Notes: generated from the letters alone by a model not told the origin. A DNA stretch of 36,765 bases from Leeuwenhoekiella sp. (GCA_011050015.1 DRGP01000079.1:1-36765), one strand, 5' to 3'; positions 26,610 through 34,804 are shown, counted from the first letter of the stretch. Made by a program: numbers and translations.

Positions 26610-26758
26610 TAGAACAGGCTATAAATAAAGGGTGCCAGGGCAGAACTCGCTGTGAGCACCACAATCGCACTTATTAAAATGAGCATAACAATAAGCGGGA
26701 TGAGCCAGTATTTTTTGCGGCTGCGCAAAAACAAAAGGAATTCTTTAAATGTTTCCAT
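26609..26758 (-). CDS. DUF5989-type 49-residue membrane miniprotein
   Basis: This short gene reads METFKEFLLFLRSRKKYWLI followed by one transmembrane helix (PLIVMLILISAIVVLTASSA) and LAPFIYSLF. An N-terminal amphipathic part with an RSRKKYWL motif before a single helix ending in SALAPFIY is the pattern of DUF5989 proteins, which sit beside SxtJ-like and carbamoyltransferase genes. SxtK of saxitoxin clusters may be related, a point I recall only loosely. It begins 2 bases after the SGNH-TPR stop and ends overlapping the SxtJ-like start, so it is embedded in the operon. Automatic annotation easily misses it. Confidence 0.8.
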   Translation of the reverse strand: METFKEFLLFLRSRKKYWLIPLIVMLILISAIVVLTASSALAPFIYSLF

Positions 26759-26760
26759 GG

Positions 26761-28701
26761 TTATCGGTGTTCCAATTCTTTTTTTAATTGCCTCGCCCGT
26801 TTATTTTCAGGTTCTTTTTCCAGCACTTTTTCCACTAGTGGAAGACTGTTTCCCGGTTGATCAAGCTGCCTATAATATTCGGCCAAGGTTAACAAAGACT
26901 TTGTGTCCTGCTCAAGATCGGTTTTTGATTCACTATTTAAGATACCTTTTAGGGCGGTTAAATAGCGCGATGTCTGTTTGTCTGAAGGATTGGCCACTTT
27001 GATTTTTTCCACGTAGGGGAGCGCTTCGCGTAACGCACCGGCATCTATAAAACTTCGCGCAATAATTTGCGTGTTTTTTATTGAATGATCCATGCGATAA
27101 AGCCTTCCAAATATACGATCGGCAATCGCCAGTGAATCTATATGTACTGCCAGTTTTCCCGCTTCAAGATACAAATTTTCTATTTGAGGTTGATCTAAAA
27201 GCAGAGCTTCCAGTACGCGTAGTGCCTTAATGCCCTCTCCGTTTTGCATGTAATAGCTATAGAGCCGCTGCATGGCGTTTCCCCAATTATATTTTTTGAT
27301 CGCCAGTTGCCCGCTGATCATTTGTGGCGTGGTGGTGGTTTTGAGTTGGCTTTTGTCAATAGGTTCATAAAAGGGCCATCCTTCCTTGAGCATCATGACC
27401 TCATAAATTCCCGCCAGGGAATCTACCAAAGTAATCGGCATTTGTCGCTTAAAATCAGTTTTAGAGAGCGATTTTGGCCAGTTTTTGGCGATTTTTCCGT
27501 CTTTTCTCAACGCTTCATAAAAGGAATAACCCAACAACCCATAACCGTCTAGATTGGGGTGCACGTGCTCTAGTAAAAGTTCGTTCCCCAGAATACGGTG
27601 CGGGCTAGAATTTTCAAAATAGGTATAAGAATCTACTAGATGTACATTTTTAAAAACGCTCGTTTGTGCGCGTATGATTGCATTCATTTTTTGTGGTGCC
27701 CGAAACCGGAGTTGATCCAGTTCTTTGGCTTGTATAAAGTTTTTTTTTGCTTCGCCGAAATCGCTAATATCATAGGCTTTTTTGCCTAAATTGAAGTAAT
27801 AAGTGGCATTGTATTGCTTATTTATGGTATCGCTTATAAATGGTTTCAGACCGCGCTCGTTGCTGGCCAGCGTGCCTATAAACGTAGGGATTTCAGCTGC
27901 ATCAAGGATTTCTAAAATGCGTTCCAGATTGTATTCAAATTGGTGAATGCCGGCTTTGTATTTATCAGAATTCAGTGGGATGGACTGTTGCGCAACCATT
28001 TGCTGCATCAGGCTTTCCCGGTCTTTTGGGTCTGGAAAAACGGTTTTTTTGATATTTGAAATGCCCCGTGCTATCAGCTGAAAGAGTCGATATTCACGCA
28101 AAGCAAGTACAAAATTCACAAAGCCCGGGGAATCGCTCAAGGTGTTGCTCGCACCTACGCCCAGTGCGCCATAATATTCGTTATGCCCAGCGTACATAAG
28201 TACCGCATCTGGATTAAAATCGGGTATTTGCTTGGCAAAATCGAGTAACGTATAGGAGTTTACCGCCGTTAGAGAAAGGTTGATCACTTCAATATTTTTA
28301 TCTGGAAAAGTAATGTTGAGCCCATTTTGCAGCCAGCGGTGAAAAGAACCGTTATTAGGATACGGATAACCAACGCCCGTGGAGGCACCTAGCACAAAAA
28401 TGCGATAAGTATTGGCTGGCTTGATTTTATCAAAAGGTTCCTGAAAGCCTGAAGTGGCGTTTTCGGTGAGAAAAAAATATTTTTCTCCCACCTTGGGATT
28501 CATTACCATTTTGCCAGATTGCACTTCAGATGCAATAAAAAGGGGGTAAGCGGTTCCATAGCCTGCAACACGAAGAACAATTTCCACGAGTGCAATAATT
28601 ACCAAAACCAATAAAAAAGCACCTACTTTAAAGAAAAAACGCTTTCTCTTGGATAGTTTTTCAGGATTGAAGTCTTGATTGTTTGTGATGGTTTTAGTCA
28701 A
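26761..28701 (-). CDS. Membrane-anchored SGNH hydrolase with C-terminal TPR repeats
   Basis: This 646-residue protein is the first gene of the carbamoyltransferase module. A basic cytoplasmic N-terminus is followed by one transmembrane helix (about 24-46) and a periplasmic SGNH/GDSL domain. That domain has the nucleophile Ser107 in FVLGASTGVG, Asn174 in YAGHNEYYG and a Glu378/His381 pair in LLLEHVHPNLDGYG. The region between about 300 and 330 (YYFNLGKKAYDISDFGEAKK) is a TPR-like hairpin. The C-terminal third (about 465-646) is made of helical TPR-like repeats ending in LVEKVLEKEPENKRARQLKK. It probably hydrolyses or transfers an acyl group on an envelope molecule, with the TPRs as a protein-binding surface; the substrate is unknown. 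The tight spacing to the next three genes indicates one operon. Confidence 0.85.
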   Translation of the reverse strand: MTKTITNNQDFNPEKLSKRKRFFFKVGAFLLVLVIIALVEIVLRVAGYGTAYPLFIASEVQSGKMVMNPKVGEKYFFLTENATSGFQEPFDKIKPANTYRIFVLGASTGVGYPYPNNGSFHRWLQNGLNITFPDKNIEVINLSLTAVNSYTLLDFAKQIPDFNPDAVLMYAGHNEYYGALGVGASNTLSDSPGFVNFVLALREYRLFQLIARGISNIKKTVFPDPKDRESLMQQMVAQQSIPLNSDKYKAGIHQFEYNLERILEILDAAEIPTFIGTLASNERGLKPFISDTINKQYNATYYFNLGKKAYDISDFGEAKKNFIQAKELDQLRFRAPQKMNAIIRAQTSVFKNVHLVDSYTYFENSSPHRILGNELLLEHVHPNLDGYGLLGYSFYEALRKDGKIAKNWPKSLSKTDFKRQMPITLVDSLAGIYEVMMLKEGWPFYEPIDKSQLKTTTTPQMISGQLAIKKYNWGNAMQRLYSYYMQNGEGIKALRVLEALLLDQPQIENLYLEAGKLAVHIDSLAIADRIFGRLYRMDHSIKNTQIIARSFIDAGALREALPYVEKIKVANPSDKQTSRYLTALKGILNSESKTDLEQDTKSLLTLAEYYRQLDQPGNSLPLVEKVLEKEPENKRARQLKKELEHR

Positions 28702-28738
28702 AATAAATCTTTGGAAAAATAGGGGCTTGTTTATTGGC

Positions 28739-28818
28739 CGTCAACCTGAATTTATTTCAGGTTCTCAATAGGATTAGACATTAGCAGCATGAGATTCTGA
28801 AATAAATTCAGAATGACG
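28739..28818. repeat. Dispersed palindromic repeat, copy 2
   Basis: An 80-base element bounded by CGTCA and TGACG, with internal hairpins CCTGAATTTATTTCAGG and TTCTGAAATAAATTCAGAA and outer TTCTCA/TGAGA pairing. It has the same layout as the element at 4302-4372. It lies upstream of the SGNH-TPR gene and downstream of the ebo operon, so it separates the two minus-strand operons. Confidence 0.75.
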
Positions 28819-28948
28819 TCCTATTTTCGACCAAAATTTGGGTAAAAGATACTGTTTTTTTCAACTTTAAACGATTCCACAAATCTTGTATAATGTATAA
28901 TGAAAAACTTCCTCACGTCAGATACAAAATACAGTATACTTTTTTACA

Positions 28949-29314
28949 CTATACAATTCCGTTATTTTTCCTTAACCACCGTATCCGCAGTGCCAAGAGC
29001 GTAAGTACCGCCGCATTGATCAGCAGCCCCAATGCTTCCCGTGCATGCTCAATATTGTTGATAGCACCGCCACCTATCTCCACGCCCTGAAACTGCTCTG
29101 GCCATGAAAAATATGCCCCGATCAAATACGCCATGGCAAGTAGGTAAGCGATCAGAAAATTCAATTTTTTGGCAATAAAGGAAATACAAGCCAGCGCTGC
29201 CGAACCATACACCAGATACCATAAAAAAGCATCGGGATCGTTGTTTTGCAGATAGGCCGCCCAGGTAAATAAAACGGCAAAAACCCCTGCAAAAATGGTG
29301 AAAAAGACCTTCAT
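28949..29314 (-). CDS. TMEM220-family membrane protein (ebo operon)
   Basis: This 121-residue protein has four predicted transmembrane helices (FFTIFAGVFAVLFTWAAYLQ, WYLVYGSAALACISFIA, FLIAYLLAMAYLIGAYFSW and LGLLINAAVLTLLALRI). The early LQNNDPDAFLWYLVYG motif is typical of the transmembrane 220 family, which is found in animals and in Bacteroidetes. It starts 6 bases after the eboF stop and is therefore the last gene of the ebo operon. Its role is unknown; the location suggests a membrane component of the ebo-dependent process. Confidence 0.8.
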   Translation of the reverse strand: MKVFFTIFAGVFAVLFTWAAYLQNNDPDAFLWYLVYGSAALACISFIAKKLNFLIAYLLAMAYLIGAYFSWPEQFQGVEIGGGAINNIEHAREALGLLINAAVLTLLALRIRWLRKNNGIV

Positions 29315-29320
29315 AATGGC

Positions 29321-30694
29321 TTAATTTAAAACGTGTTTTTGCATCAGGTCAAAAACGTCAATAGCCTGAACCCTATCACGATCCAAATGATTTTTTCGGT
29401 TGGTGATAAAAATGGGATGATCTACGGGATCTTCAGGAAAGCGACCATGTGAACCTTTGATCAATTCAGGCTTGAGCGGGATGATATCCAGTACCTGCCG
29501 AAAACCCATCTTTTTGCGAAGTAGTTTCCAGGCCACTTTGGGCATGACCAATTTATCTGCCGGATCGGTAAGCATTTCAACGGGGTCGTAGCCGGGTTTT
29601 TTGTGAATATCCACCATACGGGCATAATCGGGTGCTTTGGCATCGTCTTCCCAGAAATAATAGGTAAACCAAGAATGGTTGTCGGTCACAACCACGATAT
29701 CACCGGCACGGTCGTGATCGAGGTGCGCTGCTGCGCGGCTTTCGCCGGTAAGTACTTGTTCGATACCGGGCGTATTTTCCATGAGTTGGACCACCGCTTC
29801 TTTGAGTGAAGGATCATTGAGATAAATATGCCCTATCTGATGGTCAGAAACTGCAAAAGCCCTGCTCGCGCCAGCGTCAAGCAGTTCGAGTCCACGTTCC
29901 ATACGAATGCCCAGATAGCCTTCCTTCCGCAGGATGCGGTTAAGATGTACGGGGCGGTCTACATTTGTAATACCATACTCCGAAAGCAGAATAATATTTG
30001 CGTCTTTTTTAGTGTAATGCTCGACCAATTCCTTCACTACTGCATCTATTTCTTCCAAATCCCCGCCTATTTTATCAAAATCGATACCGTGTCGCTGCGT
30101 GTTGTAATCCATGTGCGGGAGGTAAATAAGCGTGAGTGTAGGGTCATAAAGTGCGTCTGTACGCATGGATGCGTCGGCAATCCACTTGCTGCATTTTATA
30201 GACGTTTTTGGTCCCCAAAAATTAAACAACGGAAACATGCCCAGTTCCTTTTGCAAAGTATCGCGCAGCTCGGCAGGATGTGAATAACAATCGGGTATTT
30301 TTCGGCCATCTGCCAAATAATTAGGGCGCGGGGTCACGCTATAATCTGCATTAGAATACATATTGTACCACCAGAACATGTTAGCACAGGTAAAATTAGG
30401 GTCTTCTTTTTTTAAGCGGTCCCAGATTTTTTCACTTTGCACAAGCTTGTTAGACTGTTTCCAGAAATTCACTTCAGCCTGCTCTTTGTTGTACCAGCCG
30501 TTGCCTACAATACCGTGTTCAGACGGCCATTTACCCGTGAGATACGTAGATTGCGCACTACAAGTCACCGCAGGTAGCACCGGATCAACGGTCGCGCTGG
30601 CGGCCTTTTCCTGAAATGCTTTTATAAATGGGGTATGTTTGCCAATGAGGCGCTGCGTGAGCCCTACAATATTGATGACTACCGTCTTTTTCAT
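29321..30694 (-). CDS. eboF: EboF-like alkaline phosphatase-superfamily (nucleotide pyrophosphatase-type) protein
   Basis: This 457-residue protein is of the alkaline phosphatase superfamily, the nucleotide pyrophosphatase/phosphodiesterase type that ends ebo operons. The likely nucleophile is Thr44 in LPAVTCSAQSTYLTG. Metal-ligand candidates are in LPHMDYNTQRHG and in the HLDHDRAGDIVV stretch. The usual N-terminal metal Asp is Val10 (VINIVGLT), and the usual DHG region reads SEYGI, so the metal site differs from canonical NPPs. The start at 30694 (MKKTVVINIV) overlaps the eboE stop as ATGA. An upstream in-frame extension of 31 codons lies inside eboE and lacks support. There is no signal peptide, so the location is cytoplasmic. 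Confidence 0.85.
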   Translation of the reverse strand: MKKTVVINIVGLTQRLIGKHTPFIKAFQEKAASATVDPVLPAVTCSAQSTYLTGKWPSEHGIVGNGWYNKEQAEVNFWKQSNKLVQSEKIWDRLKKEDPNFTCANMFWWYNMYSNADYSVTPRPNYLADGRKIPDCYSHPAELRDTLQKELGMFPLFNFWGPKTSIKCSKWIADASMRTDALYDPTLTLIYLPHMDYNTQRHGIDFDKIGGDLEEIDAVVKELVEHYTKKDANIILLSEYGITNVDRPVHLNRILRKEGYLGIRMERGLELLDAGASRAFAVSDHQIGHIYLNDPSLKEAVVQLMENTPGIEQVLTGESRAAAHLDHDRAGDIVVVTDNHSWFTYYFWEDDAKAPDYARMVDIHKKPGYDPVEMLTDPADKLVMPKVAWKLLRKKMGFRQVLDIIPLKPELIKGSHGRFPEDPVDHPIFITNRKNHLDRDRVQAIDVFDLMQKHVLN

Positions 30695-31896
30695 GCGTGT
30701 TGTTTTACGTGCTCCAGCACCCACTGCATCTCGCGGATGATTGAGCTTGATAAATCTATTTTTAAACTTTCCGGAAGTACTTCCCACGTGTAAGTTTCTA
30801 CCTCGAGATGTTGGGTAACGGGATGTTCTTCCAGATAATCCATTGTTTTTAAGATATAATCTTGCGTGGAATATAACCCTTGAAATTCCTCCAGAAATAC
30901 TGGAACATGAAAGTGCGCACGCAACTCTTCAAAATCGTTCTTTTCGGAAAGTATGGCGGGTAAATCCGGATATGTGATTACTTTGCCATCACGTTTTTCG
31001 GTCACTTGATGCAGGTAAGTTGCCTCGTTAAAACGGGCCAGCGATTCCCAGAGCATCTCTTTGTTTTCTGAATCAAAAATGATTTTTAAGGCCGAACTGA
31101 TCTGGATTTTACCTATGGATATGCCATTTTCGGCAAATTTATTAAAGGTTTTTTCCGGCTCTTCAAAAGCGAGTGAAAAATGGCAGATATCATAGCAGAC
31201 CTGCAGGTATTTTTTGGCGAAATCTTCCGGATTTTTAGCATTTTCAGGTGATTTTTCACCGAAATACTTGTGCGCCTGCGGAATGAGATAGCTATTGTAA
31301 AACGCAATAACTTCATCGCTGTTTTCTAAAAGTCCGTCAGGTTCGGGTTCTATATCTATATGGATCTGGTGACCGGTTTCCTCTTCCAGTTTTTCAAGGA
31401 AAACAGCCAATTCTATAAGATTTTCTGCACCTTTTTGAAGCACATTATGCTGTTTTTTTTCTGTTTTGTGCCAGTGCTTATAACTGATGGGCGAGGTAGA
31501 AATTCCACCTGATAAACCTTCTGGAAGTAAAACAGCCAGTTGGCGTGCCAGATTTTTAGTGTAGGCCAGGCGTTCGCCGGTCGTCCAGTCTGGCGAGTGT
31601 ACGCGGTCTTTTACGGGTTCTTGATGAAAATTTCCATAGGGAAAACCATTCATCGTAAAAACATATATGTTATTATCGTCCAACCATTTTTTAAAATCTG
31701 AAAGTTTATCGCCGAGACCAAGTTCTGTGCTTGCGGTATGTGATAGTCGAAGACCAAGGCCAAACCATTGCTCTGGAGCCAGTTGTTTTTTTATGTCAGG
31801 TACATATTTCTGAAGTTCAGAAAACGTGGTTTTCCAGTCTTCTCCAGTATAAATATTAGTGCAGTAAGTAAGATGTCTATTCTGTGGTAAGCGCAT
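30691..31896 (-). CDS. eboE: EboE metabolite traffic protein, xylose isomerase-like TIM barrel
   Basis: This 401-residue protein begins LTYCTNIYTGEDWKTTFSEL, characteristic of EboE. It carries TIM-barrel motifs including GLGLRLSH, FTMNGFPYGNFH, IHIDIEPEPDGLLEN, VCYDICHFSLAFEEP and IGKIQISSALKI. Its acidic and His residues resemble the metal site of the sugar phosphate isomerase/epimerase superfamily. In the ebo set its exact reaction is unknown; the operon has been tied to moving a small-molecule precursor to the periplasm. It precedes eboF with a 4-base overlap and follows eboC after 61 bases. Confidence 0.88.
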   Translation of the reverse strand: MRLPQNRHLTYCTNIYTGEDWKTTFSELQKYVPDIKKQLAPEQWFGLGLRLSHTASTELGLGDKLSDFKKWLDDNNIYVFTMNGFPYGNFHQEPVKDRVHSPDWTTGERLAYTKNLARQLAVLLPEGLSGGISTSPISYKHWHKTEKKQHNVLQKGAENLIELAVFLEKLEEETGHQIHIDIEPEPDGLLENSDEVIAFYNSYLIPQAHKYFGEKSPENAKNPEDFAKKYLQVCYDICHFSLAFEEPEKTFNKFAENGISIGKIQISSALKIIFDSENKEMLWESLARFNEATYLHQVTEKRDGKVITYPDLPAILSEKNDFEELRAHFHVPVFLEEFQGLYSTQDYILKTMDYLEEHPVTQHLEVETYTWEVLPESLKIDLSSSIIREMQWVLEHVKQHA

Positions 31897-31957
31897 GATT
31901 TAAAAATTATAGTTTTTGGGGTTTAAATAAAGTACGTAATGGATACTGCTAGGGTTT

Positions 31958-32848
31958 TTAGGTGACCGCAAACATTCTGGATAATAGCATGGAGAGCGGT
32001 AACAATAGCAAAATCAAGAGTCCCACCCACCAAAATGAAAAAGCGACCGCGATACACGCATCCATAACGATTAGCGAAATAACTCCTGCTTTAACCGCTT
32101 TTTTGATGTTTTCAGGTGAATTTTGACGATATGCTTTAATTAACGGTTTAAAGATCAAAAAAGCAAATACAAGCAAAAAAGGCAGTGCCTGCAAGGTCTG
32201 TAAGTCCCAATACAGAGTTGCCGTAATGATACCCAGCAGCACGATCAGATAGAGCACACCCGCAAAAGCGATATTTTTTTTGTTATTGCCGTGCACTTCT
32301 CCCTGACTGATCATGGTTATTGCACTGATGTAAACCAATGGCGTAAGGGCGATAAGCCAGTAATCAAACTGAATGAGCAGCGACATGCCCAGTAGAAGGT
32401 TTAAGCTACGGCAAAGTCCCATATTAAAAGGGCCCAGAAAAGCATTGTTTTTTGAAAACGCGTCATAAGTTAGAATAGACAGGCTAAGTACAAGGGCAAT
32501 GCTTCCGGAGACAGGGTCGGCAAAAAATGCCAGGGCGATACCCAAAACCATCAATACCGTACCGAATAGCGCTGCTGCTTTTAAACTCACGATACCGCTG
32601 GGAATAGGCCTCTCTGGTCGTTCTATCTGATCTATTTTATAGTCAAAAAAATCATTAAAAACCACCCCGCCAGCATACAGGAATACCGAGGCAAAAACAA
32701 GCGCGATAAAATTTGACCAGATCATGGCCTCGTGCGGTAAACCTGCAAAAAGGCCGGCAACGGCCGCGCCAGTGACAATATCTGCCGCAGCGGTGGGCAA
32801 ATTGGCCGGTCGCGCCAGCTTCAAGTATCCTTGTAGGGCTGGACTCAT
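31958..32848 (-). CDS. eboC: EboC, UbiA-family prenyltransferase
   Basis: This 296-residue integral membrane protein of the UbiA prenyltransferase superfamily has about eight or nine helices. The first Asp-rich motif is VVFNDFFDYKIDQIERPERP (Asp66, Asp69, Asp73). The second region is weaker (ILTYDAFSKNNAFLGPFNMG) but keeps a YDA-K pattern. UbiA enzymes attach isoprenyl chains to acceptors using Mg-bound diphosphates. In ebo operons the acceptor is unknown. The start at 32848 overlaps the eboB stop (TAATG), showing coupled translation. The next gene downstream is eboE and not eboD. Confidence 0.88.
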   Translation of the reverse strand: MSPALQGYLKLARPANLPTAAADIVTGAAVAGLFAGLPHEAMIWSNFIALVFASVFLYAGGVVFNDFFDYKIDQIERPERPIPSGIVSLKAAALFGTVLMVLGIALAFFADPVSGSIALVLSLSILTYDAFSKNNAFLGPFNMGLCRSLNLLLGMSLLIQFDYWLIALTPLVYISAITMISQGEVHGNNKKNIAFAGVLYLIVLLGIITATLYWDLQTLQALPFLLVFAFLIFKPLIKAYRQNSPENIKKAVKAGVISLIVMDACIAVAFSFWWVGLLILLLLPLSMLLSRMFAVT

Positions 32849-33756
32849 TAAACGATCTTATCCGAGTTTACCTGTGGCTTTTGACCCCGCAGTACACTGT
32901 TATCATTAAAAAGTTCAGTCTGATCAATGCCTTTGTTGTCCATCCAATCGGCTTCTTTCATTTTGCCGTTTTTGCCGTAGGCATCCAGGGCATTTTGGTA
33001 ACAGGTCTTTACTACATCTTCCCGGGAAATTCCTTTTTTGAGCATCAGCGCAGCTGTTTTTGGCACTGCTAGCGGATCACTCACCCCCCAGTCTGCAGAA
33101 CTGTCAACAATGATGTGATGGCTGCCGTACTGTTTAACGACTTCCACCATGCGCTCATTACCCATTTTTGTGTTGGGATAAATGGTAAATGCGGCAAGAA
33201 AACCACGGTCCAGCACATCTTTTACCGTTTCTTCATTGTTGTGGTCTATGATTACGTTTCCGGGATCAAGGCCGTGCTCCAGACAGACTTCCATACTTTT
33301 AAGGGTTCCAGCCTTTTTATCGCGGTGCGGCGTGTGAATCTGCACGGTCATGTCCAACTCTTTGGCAAGTTCAAGCTGTATCCTGAAATATTTATCCTCG
33401 GCCTCGGTCTGGTCATCGTAGCCTATTTCGCCAATGGCGACCACATTTTGTTTGTGTACATAAAGGGGCAACAGTTCCATGACCTGCTCGGCCAGGGCTT
33501 CATTGTTGGCCTCTTTAGAATTTAAGCCTATGGTGCAGTAATGTTTAATGCCAAATTGGCTCGCGCGAAAAGGCTCCCAGCCTACCAAGCTGCTATAATA
33601 ATCTTGAAAAGAACCCACCTGTGTGCGTGGCTGCCCCAACCAAAATGAAGGTTCTATAAGGGCTACAATTCCTGCCGCGGCCATGGCCTCATAATCATCG
33701 GTCGTGCGTGAGGTCATGTGTACATGCGGGTCTATAAATCTTAATCTATCTTCCAT
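32848..33756 (-). CDS. eboB: EboB, TatD-like metal-dependent hydrolase
   Basis: This 302-residue TIM-barrel hydrolase of the TatD/amidohydrolase group has metal-ligand motifs FIDPHVHMTS (His11, His13), AIGEIGYDDQ, VQIHTPHRDK, VIIDHNNEE and VDSSADWG. The final SADWG and DPLAVPKTA are typical of EboB and differ from standard TatD nucleases. The substrate is not known. It lies 2 bases after eboA and overlaps eboC by TAATG, so it is in the core of the operon. It is cytoplasmic, with no signal peptide. Confidence 0.88.
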   Translation of the reverse strand: MEDRLRFIDPHVHMTSRTTDDYEAMAAAGIVALIEPSFWLGQPRTQVGSFQDYYSSLVGWEPFRASQFGIKHYCTIGLNSKEANNEALAEQVMELLPLYVHKQNVVAIGEIGYDDQTEAEDKYFRIQLELAKELDMTVQIHTPHRDKKAGTLKSMEVCLEHGLDPGNVIIDHNNEETVKDVLDRGFLAAFTIYPNTKMGNERMVEVVKQYGSHHIIVDSSADWGVSDPLAVPKTAALMLKKGISREDVVKTCYQNALDAYGKNGKMKEADWMDNKGIDQTELFNDNSVLRGQKPQVNSDKIV

Positions 33757-33758
33757 AA

Positions 33759-34610
33759 TTAATTATATATCGTGTTCCAGTTTAATTTATCACTTTCGGC
33801 CAGCTGATACAATTCTGGGTAATTTACAAGTAATTTTTTGGCTTCTTGATTTTCCGATTTATGGCAACAGAGTGCTGCTGCTTTCCGCGCTGCGGAATTA
33901 TCGCTTGCAAGAAGCCGTTGCATATCCCGTAGTAAGGTTTCATTTATAAAACCAGCGACGGGCCTCCAAAAATAGGGGTCTATATCCCGCCCAGCCGCCC
34001 AGCGCTCATGGGCGTAATCTGAAATGATACGGGCCAGATCTTCATTGGCACGTTGATCTACCTGTACGATGTGCTGTAATGGGCGCTGCATAAATGCAGC
34101 TTTAAGGAACATTTGGTTCCATTGTTTATCTTCAAAATACTCCGCGGGGTATGAGTTGTAAAGTGCCAGCGCATCAAATACTGAAGCAATATTGGTACGC
34201 AGTGCATCTACCGCTACCATTTTAAAGGCTTCCAGTTGGGGCAGGAACAAAAGGTATTTTAAGAAGGTTTCCAGTTCTTTAGCATCGGCTACCTGTATTA
34301 TTTTTGCCACTTGAGGCGTGAAAACCGCTGTATTCGCTGTTAAGATCGTGTTCAAAAAATAAATACGTGCGATTTCCAGCACATTTGCTTCTTGTTTTTT
34401 AAGGTAGTTTTCAACTTCGGTTTCGCCCTTAAATTTTATTGGTTCTGCGGTTACTTTTTGGGCGAGCAGGGTGTAGGTTAGAAAAAATTCGCGTGAAGAT
34501 TCTTCTTCCAGTATTTTTTTGGTTTTATCCTTTAGCCATTCCTGAGCGCTATCGCTCATGCAATTGGTTGCATAAGTTTGAATAATTTCTTCTATTTCTT
34601 TGCGTTTCAT
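33759..34610 (-). CDS. eboA: EboA-domain protein
   Basis: This 283-residue, mostly helical soluble protein begins MKRKEIEEIIQTYATNCMSD. It shows the EboA hallmarks ARIYFLNTI, LPQLEAFKMVAVDALRTNI, DALALYNSYPAEYFEDKQWNQ and FLKAAFMQRPL. The C-terminal half (AAGRDIDPYFWRPVAGFINE) has HEAT-like character. EboA has no known biochemical activity. It is first in the operon with about 220 bases of regulatory DNA upstream. The ATG at 34610 was chosen over a TTG two codons upstream. Confidence 0.87.
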   Translation of the reverse strand: MKRKEIEEIIQTYATNCMSDSAQEWLKDKTKKILEEESSREFFLTYTLLAQKVTAEPIKFKGETEVENYLKKQEANVLEIARIYFLNTILTANTAVFTPQVAKIIQVADAKELETFLKYLLFLPQLEAFKMVAVDALRTNIASVFDALALYNSYPAEYFEDKQWNQMFLKAAFMQRPLQHIVQVDQRANEDLARIISDYAHERWAAGRDIDPYFWRPVAGFINETLLRDMQRLLASDNSAARKAAALCCHKSENQEAKKLLVNYPELYQLAESDKLNWNTIYN

Positions 34611-34728
34611 ATTCAATGCAAATTAGTTGTGGTTTAACCGGAATTGCATGCTATTTTAAGTCAATAACACTGATCTTCCCCGTTGCAAGCAAGTTATTCA
34701 TTTAGTGCCATTTTTATTTTTTTATAGG

Positions 34729-34765
34729 GTTAAAAGTATTTAACACTACTGTTTAAACTTTTAAC
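34729..34765. promoter_or_regulatory. Inverted repeat in the ebo leader
   Basis: GTTAAAAGT (34729-34737) and ACTTTTAAC (34757-34765) are perfect complements around an AT-rich spacer that includes GTTTAAAC. It lies between the candidate promoter and eboA, so it could be an operator or a leader hairpin. Confidence 0.4.
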
Positions 34766-34796
34766 AGGATTCCATTTTCTGAAATTTGTACTGATG

Positions 34797-34804
34797 CAAA
34801 AATA
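34797..34804 (-). promoter_or_regulatory. Candidate ebo operon promoter, -7 element TATTTTTG
   Basis: On the minus strand TATTTTTG matches TAnnTTTG and is followed by CATC. TTG triplets lie upstream, but at 13 or 26 bases and not at the ideal spacing. Transcription from here would give a leader of about 180 bases to eboA. Confidence 0.4.

Noticed and set aside
30695..30787. N-terminal extension of eboF inside eboE
   Set aside because: EboF-like homology begins at the ATG at 30694, which overlaps the eboE stop in the usual ATGA form.
28949..34610. Scytonemin biosynthesis by this organism
   Set aside because: No scyA, scyB or scyC-like biosynthetic genes are visible; ebo operons occur widely without scytonemin.
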